From the NCBI RefSeq assembly GCF_027474845.2, contig NZ_CP107031.2, forward strand, positions 186,001 to 250,000: a stretch of DNA of 64,000 nt, in the 5' to 3' direction. Under the pieces are notes generated by a model that did no database searches, was not told where the DNA came from, and worked only from the letters and a program-made list of their open reading frames with translations. The stretch is from Maribacter aestuarii. GTDB taxonomy: Bacteria > Bacteroidota > Bacteroidia > Flavobacteriales > Flavobacteriaceae. The position numbers and the translations under genes are program-made. Shown one piece after another: positions 32,669 to 41,737 of the stretch (positions within the stretch are counted from its first letter, which is position 1; each line of letters opens with the position of its first letter).

Positions 32669-34060
32669 ATGCGTTCGTGGACAGTTTTATTTTTAGTAGT
32701 TCTCTTTCATGGATGTAATACAGCCCCACCATATGAAGTTATAGATGGTATTCTGGAAGTCCCTGAAAACCGACTAAATTCCGATTCTCGAACGCTTAAA
32801 TTGGTGTATAAAGTGCTTAAGGCAAAAAAAGCCGATCCGTTGAAATCTCCAATTCTATATCTACAGGGCGGCCCAGGAGCTTCCACCTTAATAATGGAGG
32901 AGTCTTGGAAAAATCACCCTCTCCGGAAAGACAGGGATATTGTACTGATGGATCAACGCGGAACAGGTGCATCGGAAGCAAATTGCGTTGATATGGGTAA
33001 AGCCATCTTTGCTATTGCGAGACAAGACTTAGGCCCTAAAGAAGAATTATGGGCATTGGACTCAATCTTTAACCAATGTAGGAACGCACTCAGTCAAAAA
33101 GGAGTTGATTTGGCTGGATATACCAGCCAAGAAAATGCTACCGATTTTGAGGACTTACGTAAAGAATTGGGGTATGAACAATGGAATCTATATGGAGCTT
33201 CCTATGGTTCAAGGTTGGGGTTAACTATCATGCGTGATTTTCCAAATAGTGTCCGTAGCTCAATCTTTGTAGGCGTTTTTGCTCCAGAATCTCAATTATC
33301 TGAAACGATTATCGATTTTGAAAAATCCCTTTTTGAAGTCCTAAGACGTTGTGAACAAAATGAGAAATGTAATAGTAGCTATCCTTCTCTTAAAACTCGT
33401 TTATTAAAAACTCTAAAAAGGTTAGAGTCGGAACCTTTACATTTAAACTACAATTCACAATCTTTTGTTCTGAACCGTCGAGATGCTTTACTATTACTAC
33501 ACCAGTCACTTTACAGTCGCTATTCAATAGGATATATCCCTGAACTTATTGAAGCGATGGAGAAAGGTAAATCGGAGCCCATAGAGAGTGCTTTGCAACG
33601 TGTTGAATTCATTTACAATTTCGTTAATTGGCCCATGAACAATTCGGTCATGGCCTATGATGAACTGCCCTTTATCGATAGTCTTGAAGTAATTAATGCT
33701 CAGGAAAAATCCGAGCTAGGATTTGACATTATGACCTTTGAAGGTTTTAACTCGCTATCCGACTGGCATCCATTTAGGGCGCCGGTTCTTGAAAACCAAC
33801 CCGTGATTTCAGAAATTCCTACATTGATGGCTTCGGGCAGTTTAGACCCAGTCACTACAACTAGAAATACCAACGAAGCTTTAGTACATTTAAAAAATGG
33901 TTATGGCGTCGTTTTCCCAGATGAAAGTCATGATTTGTTCAATCCTTGTTTCCTTCAAATTACCGAAGATTTTCTTAACAATCCTTACGATAAACCTGAT
34001 TTAGTTTGTAGCTCAATAAGACAGCCTATTGAATGGAACTTAGCCAAACCATCTCAATAA
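32669..34060 (+). CDS. Alpha/beta-hydrolase lipoprotein, proline iminopeptidase/TAP-like
   Basis: A 463-residue protein with a lipobox at Cys16 (LFHGC). Motifs in order: LYLQGGPGAST (oxyanion loop), MDQRGTGASEA, nucleophile YGASYGSRLGL, acid SGSLDPVTT and a catalytic His in DESHDLF. A helical cap of about 200 residues lies between nucleophile and acid, as in prolyl/tripeptidyl aminopeptidases (S33). It should cleave N-terminal residues from short peptides in the periplasm or on the cell surface. Element copy B follows the stop. Confidence 0.82.
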   Translation: MRSWTVLFLVVLFHGCNTAPPYEVIDGILEVPENRLNSDSRTLKLVYKVLKAKKADPLKSPILYLQGGPGASTLIMEESWKNHPLRKDRDIVLMDQRGTGASEANCVDMGKAIFAIARQDLGPKEELWALDSIFNQCRNALSQKGVDLAGYTSQENATDFEDLRKELGYEQWNLYGASYGSRLGLTIMRDFPNSVRSSIFVGVFAPESQLSETIIDFEKSLFEVLRRCEQNEKCNSSYPSLKTRLLKTLKRLESEPLHLNYNSQSFVLNRRDALLLLHQSLYSRYSIGYIPELIEAMEKGKSEPIESALQRVEFIYNFVNWPMNNSVMAYDELPFIDSLEVINAQEKSELGFDIMTFEGFNSLSDWHPFRAPVLENQPVISEIPTLMASGSLDPVTTTRNTNEALVHLKNGYGVVFPDESHDLFNPCFLQITEDFLNNPYDKPDLVCSSIRQPIEWNLAKPSQ

Positions 34061-34096
34061 AAAATGCTAACAAAACCGAAACGAAATGCTGACTCT

Positions 34097-34190
34097 AGGG
34101 CAATACCGAAAGGTCTGTGTATATTTATGAAGTCGCTAATCCCAATAGCTATCGGGAGGGGATTTAGCTTTGGACAGAAAAAGTAAATAT
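34097..34190. repeat. Dispersed intergenic element, copy B
   Basis: AGGGCAATACCGAAAGG, ATTTATGAAGTCGC, a hairpin (TAATCCC .. GGGATTTA around a TAGCTA centre) and GCTTTGGACAGAAAAA. By eye about three quarters of the first box matches copy A without gaps. It sits between a stop at 34060 and a start at 34215. Confidence 0.65.
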
Positions 34191-34214
34191 AAAAAAACGA
34201 TATAGAGATTTAAT

Positions 34215-34829
34215 ATGGCAGATGTTGCAATCTTACCACTCGCATTATCGGTAATGTTAGGGCCCCAAATTTTGGTAGGGATGTTATTGATTACCCGAAA
34301 AGACCCCATCAAAAGTTCTTTGATTTACATTACCGCGATAATTTTAACGCTGATACTGACGACATATATGTATTATTCAATTATACAGCGAACGGATTTG
34401 CACATGGCTTCCTTTGCCGGTGTACCGATGTTGAAATACTTTTTAATCATACTGTTCATTGTCTTAATAATCCGCTCCCTGTTAAAACGTCATCAGGTAA
34501 CAGCACCACCCAAATGGATGCAAGGAATTGCAACCGCTTCTTTAGGAAAAATTTTCATGATCGGTCTATGTTTAATTGCCTTTATGCCGACAGACATCGC
34601 AGTCACTTTTTCCATTGGAAGTATTTTGAACAGTGCGTCCAGTTCTTTTTTAGAGGCGTGGCCTTTTTTTGGTGCTGTTTTATTCATCTCATTTTTACCT
34701 CTAATAATCTATTTTTCTCTAGGCTCAAATGGGTCTCAGTATTTGGAAAAAGTGAACCGCTGGCTAAATACGCACGGCTATATTATAAACATCATCGTTT
34801 TCACGTTTTTTATATTCCTGTTGATTTAG
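34215..34829 (+). CDS. GAP-family (SfLAP-like) polytopic membrane protein
   Basis: A 204-residue inner-membrane protein with about six hydrophobic segments, among them ALSVMLGPQILVGMLLITR at 9-27, SLIYITAIILTLILTTYMYYS and the final YIINIIVFTFFIFLLI. Length and the early Pro-rich first helix resemble the GAP / Sap family (sulfolipid-addressing protein), distant relatives of LysE exporters. Substrate unknown. It directly follows element copy B and no neighbour suggests a pathway. Confidence 0.65.
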   Translation: MADVAILPLALSVMLGPQILVGMLLITRKDPIKSSLIYITAIILTLILTTYMYYSIIQRTDLHMASFAGVPMLKYFLIILFIVLIIRSLLKRHQVTAPPKWMQGIATASLGKIFMIGLCLIAFMPTDIAVTFSIGSILNSASSSFLEAWPFFGAVLFISFLPLIIYFSLGSNGSQYLEKVNRWLNTHGYIINIIVFTFFIFLLI

Positions 34830-35029
34830 TACAAGTTCTTTTGGCGACAAGGTATTTAAAGCGCGAATAGTAATTACCAAAAGCGAAAGATTATACCTAG
34901 CTTGCCAAATACCAGATAATTTCTCGTTTGGCCCTTAAATTGAAAAGATGTAAAAAGTTAGTTTCGTATTGGTGATAAAAATCAGCATCTTTCTGCTGAA
35001 TACGTTACCTAAAGAAGCACTTTATACTT

Positions 35030-35614
35030 ATGAAACATCTATTAATCCTAGCGCTACTCTTCAATTTAATCTTACCAACGAAAACGTATAGCCAAATGAC
35101 AACGAACAAATATGAAGTAGCCTTTGAAGCGTTATTTAAAGATAAAAATCCCGAATACTACATAAAACTGACTCAAGCGCTTTCAGATTTTGAAAACCAT
35201 CTTATTTCAACAGGCATTATTAAAAACACTGATTACAGTAACTATGTAGAATTACTTAAAAAGATTAGTGAGGACGACAACTTAAAGTTAGACATTACCT
35301 ATGATTTGAAGGGGTCCCTTAAAGGTTAATTAGAGGCTGCAAATAAAGTCATGCCAACTATGGAAAGTGCCCTAATTGGACAAGAACACCTGAATATGGA
35401 CAATTCAAAGAATTTTCTTATGAATCAAAAAGCTTCGGAGATTATAAATCAAGGTCAGGAAATAACCCGTTCACGATATGCCACTTTATTACTGGAAACA
35501 TATGACGAAAAGGACTTTGAACTAAGATTGGTAAAATTGAAGATTTTAAGATTTCTCGACCCAAACTCGGACCTTGTTTATTACGTTTACGCAGGTAAAC
35601 CTAGACCGGAATAA
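35030..35614 (+). pseudogene. Exported-protein gene split by one in-frame stop
   Basis: Two frames, 35030-35329 and 35351-35614, are in the same phase and separated only by a TAA at 35327-35329; the codons between continue open (LEAANKVMPTMES). Together they would make a 194-residue protein with a signal peptide (about 1-21, TYSQ), a helical middle and a C terminus ending YYVYAGKPRPE. No family was recognised. The simplest reading is a recent nonsense mutation or a sequencing error. Stop-codon readthrough or two short functional peptides are less likely. Confidence 0.6.
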
Positions 35615-35732
35615 AATTTATTTTACAAACATCTATTCTTGTTTCAACTCATAACAAAATCGAAAGGTGTATCCCTACTGCTCATAAAAACTTCCAGCTA
35701 AACAAAACAAAATTATCAAACTAGGAAACAAA

Positions 35733-35767
35733 AAAAGTCCCGTAATACTAGCGTATAAGGGACTTTT
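35733..35767 (-). terminator. Intrinsic terminator of the sigma-factor operon
   Basis: AAAAGTCCC (35733-35741) pairs with GGGACTTTT (35759-35767) with an inner ATAC/GTAT stem. It lies just beyond the stop of the serine hydrolase gene. Confidence 0.8.
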
Positions 35768-35783
35768 CAGCTTGTATCCATGC

Positions 35784-37448
35784 TTATCTCGTTTTACTCG
35801 TAGTCGAAGTATTATTCGAAACCCTTTTTAAATCTAAATCCTGGAAATCGAAACTAAAATCGATAAAACGAGAAATCCCTTTCATTTTAATACTTTGGGC
35901 TTTGCCCTTTTCATCTAGTGCAAATAGCGCTAAGGCATCCGCTTTCATATCCTGGTATTCCCATTTTATGGCAAAAGTATTGCCGTTATAAAAAGCCATT
36001 TTACCATTCAACCTCGGCGATTTATAGGACTTAAACCATAAATCCCCATCTTTCTCAAATACTTCAACTTTTCCGAACCATTCATCTTCGTATATGCCCA
36101 CATAATTGCTTTTATTGACTTTTACATTTTTATTTGCCTCCACTTCGGCCCAAACTCTTTCTGAATCGGGGTCACCCATTGGTCCGTCTTGCCGTTGCAT
36201 CCCTTTGGCCATTTCAAGCCAATCGATACCAGTTTCCAATTGTAGATATTCATCCAAAAGCACAAAACCCATCAAACCGTTCAGAAAGCCTGCACCCTCG
36301 GAATTATTGAGAACCACGATACCGAGTTCCAATTCTGGAATCAAAGTCACCTCGGAAGACATGCCTGCGATCAACCCCGAATGTTCCACTTTAAAATAGC
36401 CGTTAAAATCTGACAAGAACCAACCTAACCCATATCCCGTAAAATGGACTTTAAAAGGTGACCTTGGGTCTGATTGTTTGTTCATAGGCGTGTGAACACG
36501 CCACATTTCTTGCTGTTGCTGTTCCGAGAATAAAGTTTTGTCCAAATTAGCTCCATATTTGCCTTCGTTCAATTGAACTAACATCCATTTACACATATCA
36601 TTTGCGCTCGCCCAAATACCACCTGCCGCTCCGTTCATCTTCGGTTTTACGTTGGTACCCAAAGTAGATTCAGGGTTTTGTATGGCTTTCAACGTTTCAC
36701 CATCAAAGGAATGGGCAATGGCAATCTTGTCATTTTTATGGGCTTCGTTATAACTGCCATAGGAATTATTCATTTCCAAGGGCTTTAAAATCTCATCCTG
36801 AACGAATGTTTCCCATGTTTTTCCGCTTACCCTTGCCGTAAGTTCGCCTGCCACAAGGTACAGCAGATTATCATAATCAAACTTTGTGCGGAAAGCCGTA
36901 GTGGGTTCGAAGTATTGAAAAGCGGTAAGCACATCATTGATTGTAAATTCCGAACCATCCGGAAAAATCATAAGGTCGCCAGCCCCAAGTCCTAAACCAC
37001 TTCTATGGGTCAAAAGGTCTTGAATATTAAAGTTATTCGTAACATAATCATTGTACATTTTAAATTCGGGTATATAATCGACTACCTTATCTTCCCAATT
37101 AATTTTTCCCTGCTCCACCAAAATTGCTAATGCAGCGGAGGTAAAAGCTTTGGAATTGGAGGCAATGCCAAATGGGGTATCTGCAGTGACCGCTTCTTTT
37201 GATTCTATCGAGTTTACACCATAACCTTTTACGTGTACAATTTTACCGTCTTTGACGATGCCTATGGCAAAACCCACGGTATTATCCATGTTGTTTATTG
37301 CCTTATTGACGATGCTATCAATTTGTTTGGCAGTCATTTGGGCCTTAACCCTAACGGAAGATAATAGTACCATCAGCACCACCACGATGATAACTTTACA
37401 ATTGTTGATTCCAATTCTACTGATGTTTTTTCCTGCTGTATTTTTCAT
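35784..37448 (-). CDS. Class C beta-lactamase-family serine hydrolase with DUF3471-like tail
   Basis: A 554-residue exported protein (signal-like hydrophobic stretch about 18-35). The penicillin-binding fold shows SxxK in IASNSKAF, YxN in FDYDNLLYL and an HSG triad (VEHSGLIAGM). The C-terminal 100 residues (YVGIYEDEWFGKVEVFEKDG) form a lipocalin-like DUF3471 domain. Such proteins are peptidases or esterases; antibiotic hydrolysis is not implied. Its ATG overlaps the stop of the preceding gene by four bases, so it belongs to the ECF-sigma operon, as its last gene. Confidence 0.88.
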   Translation of the reverse strand: MKNTAGKNISRIGINNCKVIIVVVLMVLLSSVRVKAQMTAKQIDSIVNKAINNMDNTVGFAIGIVKDGKIVHVKGYGVNSIESKEAVTADTPFGIASNSKAFTSAALAILVEQGKINWEDKVVDYIPEFKMYNDYVTNNFNIQDLLTHRSGLGLGAGDLMIFPDGSEFTINDVLTAFQYFEPTTAFRTKFDYDNLLYLVAGELTARVSGKTWETFVQDEILKPLEMNNSYGSYNEAHKNDKIAIAHSFDGETLKAIQNPESTLGTNVKPKMNGAAGGIWASANDMCKWMLVQLNEGKYGANLDKTLFSEQQQQEMWRVHTPMNKQSDPRSPFKVHFTGYGLGWFLSDFNGYFKVEHSGLIAGMSSEVTLIPELELGIVVLNNSEGAGFLNGLMGFVLLDEYLQLETGIDWLEMAKGMQRQDGPMGDPDSERVWAEVEANKNVKVNKSNYVGIYEDEWFGKVEVFEKDGDLWFKSYKSPRLNGKMAFYNGNTFAIKWEYQDMKADALALFALDEKGKAQSIKMKGISRFIDFSFDFQDLDLKRVSNNTSTTSKTR

Positions 37449-37810
37449 GCTAAGTCATTTTTTGAATTATTGAAAATTTTTGTTCCGCCCATTTCAAGCT
37501 GAATGAAGAGGACTATGAGTATTAAGATTACGGAAGTGTATGTTAAAATGGAATGTTCAACGGTTTCAACATTTCTTGGCAGGCTGAAAAGCATTCCAAG
37601 AACTACGATCAACAGACTTGACAGTATTAATGCTTTTTTACCTTTGGCCTTGTAACGTGCAATTTGAAGTTTTAAGCTTTCTTGCTTCTGTATTATCTTC
37701 AAAATAACGCTCTCTAAGTCAATAGGCTCATTAACTTCGTTTATTTTTCCCAGAATTTCTTTTAAGTGGTCTTTATCTTCCATTCTTATATGGCTTTTTA
37801 GTTTTTTCAT
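37445..37810 (-). CDS. Small two-helix membrane protein in ECF-sigma operon, anti-sigma candidate
   Basis: A 121-residue protein. The first 60 residues are charged and helical (cytoplasmic side), then two hydrophobic helices (about 63-80 and 87-104) and a short tail. It overlaps the sigma-factor gene by 38 bases and the hydrolase by four. No known anti-sigma domain is recognised, but the position and the topology (cytoplasmic N terminus plus membrane anchor) suit a regulator of that sigma factor; this is inference. Confidence 0.6.
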   Translation of the reverse strand: MKKLKSHIRMEDKDHLKEILGKINEVNEPIDLESVILKIIQKQESLKLQIARYKAKGKKALILSSLLIVVLGMLFSLPRNVETVEHSILTYTSVILILIVLFIQLEMGGTKIFNNSKNDLA

Positions 37811-38339
37811 TCTTTAGCATCTTATAAAAACTTATTCTACCCCGATGCAAAAGGACTTTTACGTTAGCCTTGTTAAAGCTGGTTATTACTTCAATCTCCG
37901 CAACACTTTGGTCATCAATGTAATACAGTTGCAAAATCAACGCTTCTTTTGCAGGTATCTTTTCAAACACTCCTTTTATCAATTTTTTTAAATCTTGTTT
38001 TTCCAATTGGGCAATGGCGCTGTTGAGTGCGATTTTTTCGTCAGCCGTAATCGAGTATGCCTCCGTTACTTCATCTATTCGTTTTTCTCGTTTGATAAAC
38101 TGCAACGCTGTATTTACCACAATGCGATAAAACCAAGTTGAAAATTTCGCATCGTTTCTAAAATTGGCCAGGGCAGCATAGGCCGTTATAAAGCTGTCCT
38201 GAACAATATCCTTGGCATCGTCCTCGCGCTTTACGATTGAAACAGCTACTCCAAAAGCCTTGTTTTGATAGGTTCTTATGAAATAACCAAAAGCGTTCGT
38301 GTTTCCATTCAAAACCTCATTTATGTAATGGGCATCCAT
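37773..38339 (-). CDS. ECF-type RNA polymerase sigma factor
   Basis: A 188-residue sigma factor of the extracytoplasmic function class. Region 2 reads YQNKAFGVAVSIVKREDDAKDIVQDSFITAY in pieces, followed by KFSTWFYRIVVNTALQFI. Region 4 has KEALILQLYYIDDQSVAEIEVITSFNKANVKVLLHRGR. The length is standard. It is the second gene of a four-gene operon (DUF6249-like, sigma, small membrane protein, serine hydrolase) and is six bases from its upstream neighbour. It probably controls an envelope-related regulon. Confidence 0.92.
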   Translation of the reverse strand: MDAHYINEVLNGNTNAFGYFIRTYQNKAFGVAVSIVKREDDAKDIVQDSFITAYAALANFRNDAKFSTWFYRIVVNTALQFIKREKRIDEVTEAYSITADEKIALNSAIAQLEKQDLKKLIKGVFEKIPAKEALILQLYYIDDQSVAEIEVITSFNKANVKVLLHRGRISFYKMLKNEKTKKPYKNGR

Positions 38340-38345
38340 AAAGGG

Positions 38346-38687
38346 CTATTTGCTTTTCTGCACTTTCTTTGCCCAGAAAAATGAAGCGATAAGACTTATA
38401 CCACCAAACAAGAGCATAAAAGACGGGTAAAAAACCACTTCGTCAATTTTTAAGGCTTTTTCCAAGAGATATGCCAATAACAAACCGAAAGCAATACCAA
38501 CCATCAACATTCCTAATTTCAGTTCTAGATATCGACTTGTATTGGAAGGTACATTCGTGGGAATTCCTTTTTCGATTTTTGCCATGCGCTCTAAATGCGA
38601 GGCTCTAATGAAAGTATAAATAGTATATCCTGCAGCAACAAAAAGTGCCACTAATACAACTCCTGGTCCAAAGACAAAATCACTCAT
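38346..38687 (-). CDS. DUF6249-like small membrane protein
   Basis: A 113-residue protein with three hydrophobic segments: about 7-27, 57-75 and 84-104. The stretch HLERMAKIEKGIPTNVP between the first two is characteristic of small Bacteroidota membrane proteins encoded next to ECF sigma genes. It begins the operon. Its role is unknown; membrane sensing for the sigma factor is plausible. Confidence 0.7.
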   Translation of the reverse strand: MSDFVFGPGVVLVALFVAAGYTIYTFIRASHLERMAKIEKGIPTNVPSNTSRYLELKLGMLMVGIAFGLLLAYLLEKALKIDEVVFYPSFMLLFGGISLIASFFWAKKVQKSK

Positions 38688-39074
38688 GGTGGTATGTTTT
38701 AAATGTTACATCTATATGATTATTGTCAATCCAATTAGGTTACAGATTTTGCCATTTACTTTTTTAGAAGTTCCTTAACCCATTATTATTGAGCATTTTG
38801 CGCAGTTTTAAAAACGTGTTCCAAAAAATAGTGTCAACGGACTTTTTACTCAGGCGGTATGGGAAATGGCTAGTTTGGTCTTGCTTACTCCAACGGGTCG
38901 ACACAGAAAACAATAGCTATAATCAATTCGGTCTTCGGGCTAAACCGAAAGGTTTCCTTATTTTTAGCAAGTCCGTAGTAGCTGTAGCTCCAATGCTTCT
39001 AAGTTGCTTTGGATAAAAATGACATAGATTATTTTACGACCAACGTCTTATAACCAAACTAAGCACTATTCCCT
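38688..39074. other. Intergenic region between divergent genes, containing element copy C
   Basis: This 387-base gap should hold the promoter of the sigma operon (left) and of the gamma-glutamyltransferase (right). The recognisable content is element copy C. A 75-codon frame here begins with TTG and overlaps the element; it is not considered a gene. Confidence 0.5.
38936..39020. repeat. Dispersed intergenic element, copy C
   Basis: CGGGCTAAACCGAAAGG, then TATTTTTAGCAAGTCC, a loosely paired centre and GCTTTGGATAAAAA. Order and spacing match copies A and B. Copy C lies in a divergent region rather than after a plus-strand gene. Confidence 0.6.
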
Positions 39075-40787
39075 ATGAATTTCAAACCCTTTTACTCCAT
39101 CCTATTTCTTGCCGTTTTTCTACAAGGACACTTCCTTTTTGCTCAGGTTTATGCAAGAAACGGGATGGTGGTCTCCAGTAGCAAAATAGCCTCCGAAGTA
39201 GGAACGGACATCCTTAAAAAAGGCGGAAATGCCATTGATGCATCGGTCGCAACCGCTTTTGCACTGGCCGTAACGCACCCCACAGCCGGTAATATTGGTG
39301 GAGGTGGCTTTTTGGTTTTCATGGATGCCTCAGGTACGGCGACTACGATTGATTTTAGGGAAAAAGCACCTTTAGAGGCATCTCCGGACATGTTTCTTGA
39401 TGCCAATGGAAAGCTTACCAAGGGGCAGAACTTGTACGGAAACGAATCGACGGTGAACCACATAGGCGCTAAATCGGTAGGTGTTCCCGGAACCGTGGCC
39501 GGTCTCTATCTAGCCCATCAAAAATACGGGAACCTACCGTGGGCAGATTTGGTACAACCTGCAATCGATATCGCAAAAAACGGTTTCCCGCTCACCTGGA
39601 AAATTTCGCGTGATGCCGCTTATTTTAGCGCAAATTCACCTGTACCGTTTTTAAAGGATTTTTTCAAAAACGACAGTGGCAATCTTACGCAATTCGGGGA
39701 GGTTTTTAAACAACCGGAGCTGGCCAATACGCTAACGGAAATTCGAGACCATGGTCATGATGGGTTCTACAAAAGACCGGTCGCCAAAGAGATCGTCAAC
39801 TTTATGAAGCAAAACGGAGGCATAATTTCTATGAAAGACCTTAAGCGTTACACGGCCGTAGAACGGAAACCTGTAAAAGGTACTTTTAACGATTACGAAA
39901 TCTATTCTATGCCACCGCCCAGCTCAGGAGGGGTAGCGCTAATAGAAATGATGAACCTGATGGAACTGGCCAATTTGGAGGACATCGAATTCAATTCCAC
40001 GGCATACGTGCACTTGGTGGCCGAGGTCATGCGAAGGGCTTTTGCCGATAGAGCCGAGCATTTGGGAGACGCCGATTTTAACAACGATCTACCATTGGAT
40101 AAACTAACGTCCAAAGCATTCGCCAAAACACGCTTTGACAATATTGATATGACCAAGGCCTCCGTAAGTGACTCCACCAAACTCGGTCAGCTTTATGATG
40201 GCACCAGTACCACGCATTTTTCAGTGATGGATAAAGAGGGGAACGCAGTATCGTTAACCTACACCTTGGAGCATAGCTACGGTTCGGGCATGGGTTCCGA
40301 TAAGCTCGGCTTCATCTTCAATAATGAGATGGGTGATTTTAATCCACAACCCGGAATCACTACCAATTCCGGTCAAGTAGGTACGAATCCCAACCTTATT
40401 CAACCCGAAAAGCGAATGCTTTCCAGTATGACACCCACCATAGTGGCGAAAGATTCAAAACCTTACCTTGTTATTGGCAGTCCAGGAGGAAGAACCATTA
40501 TCAATACGGTGTTTCAAACCGTACTGAATGTGTTGGCGTACGACATGCGCGTTGACAGAGCCATAGAGGCCATGAAAATACACCACCAATGGCTGCCAGA
40601 TGAGATTGAATATGAGCGTGGACTGCTTTCGCCCGATACCCGTAAAGCCCTTGAAGCGATGAACCATACCTTGGTCCCTACAAATTCATTAGGTGCGTTA
40701 ATGGGCATCCAGGTGGATGCTGAAAACAAGGTCTTAATCGGTGCCGCGGATTCTTCGAGACCAGATGGTGCGGCAATAGGCTATTAA
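39075..40787 (+). CDS. ggt: Gamma-glutamyltransferase
   Basis: A 570-residue periplasmic enzyme with a signal peptide (about 1-23, FLFAQ). The proenzyme is cleaved before Thr379 (GTSTTHFSV), which becomes the N-terminal nucleophile of the small subunit. Other family blocks are AVTHPTAGNIGGGGF, DFREKAP, GTVAGLYLAH and MSSMTPTIV. It transfers or hydrolyses the gamma-glutamyl group of glutathione and related peptides. It appears monocistronic. Full length and all motifs argue for an active enzyme. Confidence 0.95.
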   Translation: MNFKPFYSILFLAVFLQGHFLFAQVYARNGMVVSSSKIASEVGTDILKKGGNAIDASVATAFALAVTHPTAGNIGGGGFLVFMDASGTATTIDFREKAPLEASPDMFLDANGKLTKGQNLYGNESTVNHIGAKSVGVPGTVAGLYLAHQKYGNLPWADLVQPAIDIAKNGFPLTWKISRDAAYFSANSPVPFLKDFFKNDSGNLTQFGEVFKQPELANTLTEIRDHGHDGFYKRPVAKEIVNFMKQNGGIISMKDLKRYTAVERKPVKGTFNDYEIYSMPPPSSGGVALIEMMNLMELANLEDIEFNSTAYVHLVAEVMRRAFADRAEHLGDADFNNDLPLDKLTSKAFAKTRFDNIDMTKASVSDSTKLGQLYDGTSTTHFSVMDKEGNAVSLTYTLEHSYGSGMGSDKLGFIFNNEMGDFNPQPGITTNSGQVGTNPNLIQPEKRMLSSMTPTIVAKDSKPYLVIGSPGGRTIINTVFQTVLNVLAYDMRVDRAIEAMKIHHQWLPDEIEYERGLLSPDTRKALEAMNHTLVPTNSLGALMGIQVDAENKVLIGAADSSRPDGAAIGY

Positions 40788-40931
40788 AGTATCTAATTTT
40801 ATCTAAAGTTGGCTACACCTAAGAAGCATTACGCCCATCATTTTATTATAGCTCCGCTGTGATACCGATGCAACAAAAGGAAGTTTCAGATGCTACCGAT
40901 CAAGAATTTATCTACAAAGTAAAAACATCAT

Positions 40932-41075
40932 ATGACCAACGCCACAACCAATGCCATATTTATAGGATTTCTAATAGGTATCATAATCTACAGTGTAGTA
41001 AAGAATAGCGTGGGGTTTTTCACCATAATTCCCTTGTTCTTCATTTACCTACTGGTTAAAAAGTCTAAAAAATAA
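40932..41075 (+). CDS. Small membrane protein (47 residues)
   Basis: An ATG-started frame with two short hydrophobic stretches, AIFIGFLIGIIIYSVV and FFTIIPLFFIYLLV, and a lysine-rich end (KKSKK). The design resembles a lineage-conserved short membrane protein of Flavobacteriaceae. No function is known. It lies alone between two larger genes. Confidence 0.6.
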   Translation: MTNATTNAIFIGFLIGIIIYSVVKNSVGFFTIIPLFFIYLLVKKSKK

Positions 41076-41249
41076 AATAAGGTAAGTCCAACCAAAAACT
41101 GACGTTTTAGAAACTATAGCCAAAACAAACAAGGTCATGGTTTTTTTTATTCTTGGAGATTGGGTCAGATAAGACGTTTAAAATATTTGATGCTCATAGT
41201 ATTACCCTTTTTGTTTTTTCAGTAACTTTCTAGTAGATATATTTTCAGC

Positions 41250-41720
41250 ATGGAAAAATTTACATTAGCTATTAATGGTGAAACTTTTGAGGTGGAAACT
41301 GCTGCGGACACCTCATTGCTATGGGTACTGCGAGAACATTTAGGCCTCACCGGCACCAAATACGGCTGTGGTATTGCACAATGCGGGGCCTGTACCATTC
41401 ATATCGATAAAAAGCCCATGAAGGCCTGTATGTTAAAGGTGGGTACATTGGCGAACGGACAGAAGATTACCACCATAGAAGGTTTGTCCGAAAATGGGGA
41501 CCACCCTGTTCAAGAAGCATGGATTGAAGCTCAGGCGCCACAATGCGGCTATTGTCAGTCGGGTCAAATCATGCAAGCCGTCGCCCTTTTGGAAGAAGAA
41601 CCAGCGCCCTCCAGGGAAAAAATAAAAAGTTACATGAACGGTGTACTTTGCCGTTGTGGTACTTATCTGCGGATAATAAAGGCCATTGAATTGGCTGCTG
41701 CTAAAAATCTGGTGAACTAG
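41250..41720 (+). CDS. (2Fe-2S) subunit of an aldehyde/isoquinoline-type oxidoreductase
   Basis: A 156-residue iron-sulfur subunit. The N-terminal plant-ferredoxin cluster is ligated by CGIAQCGAC plus a later Cys (KACML), and the C-terminal helical cluster by CGYCQSG and LCRCGTY. It passes electrons from the molybdenum centre of the partner encoded 17 bases downstream. No FAD subunit is present, as in two-subunit IorAB-type enzymes, which donate to periplasmic acceptors. Confidence 0.93.
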   Translation: MEKFTLAINGETFEVETAADTSLLWVLREHLGLTGTKYGCGIAQCGACTIHIDKKPMKACMLKVGTLANGQKITTIEGLSENGDHPVQEAWIEAQAPQCGYCQSGQIMQAVALLEEEPAPSREKIKSYMNGVLCRCGTYLRIIKAIELAAAKNLVN

Positions 41721-41737
41721 AATTAAAACTTACGATT

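Noticed and set aside
38789..39016. 75-codon frame before the gamma-glutamyltransferase gene
   Set aside because: TTG start, and much of it is element copy C.
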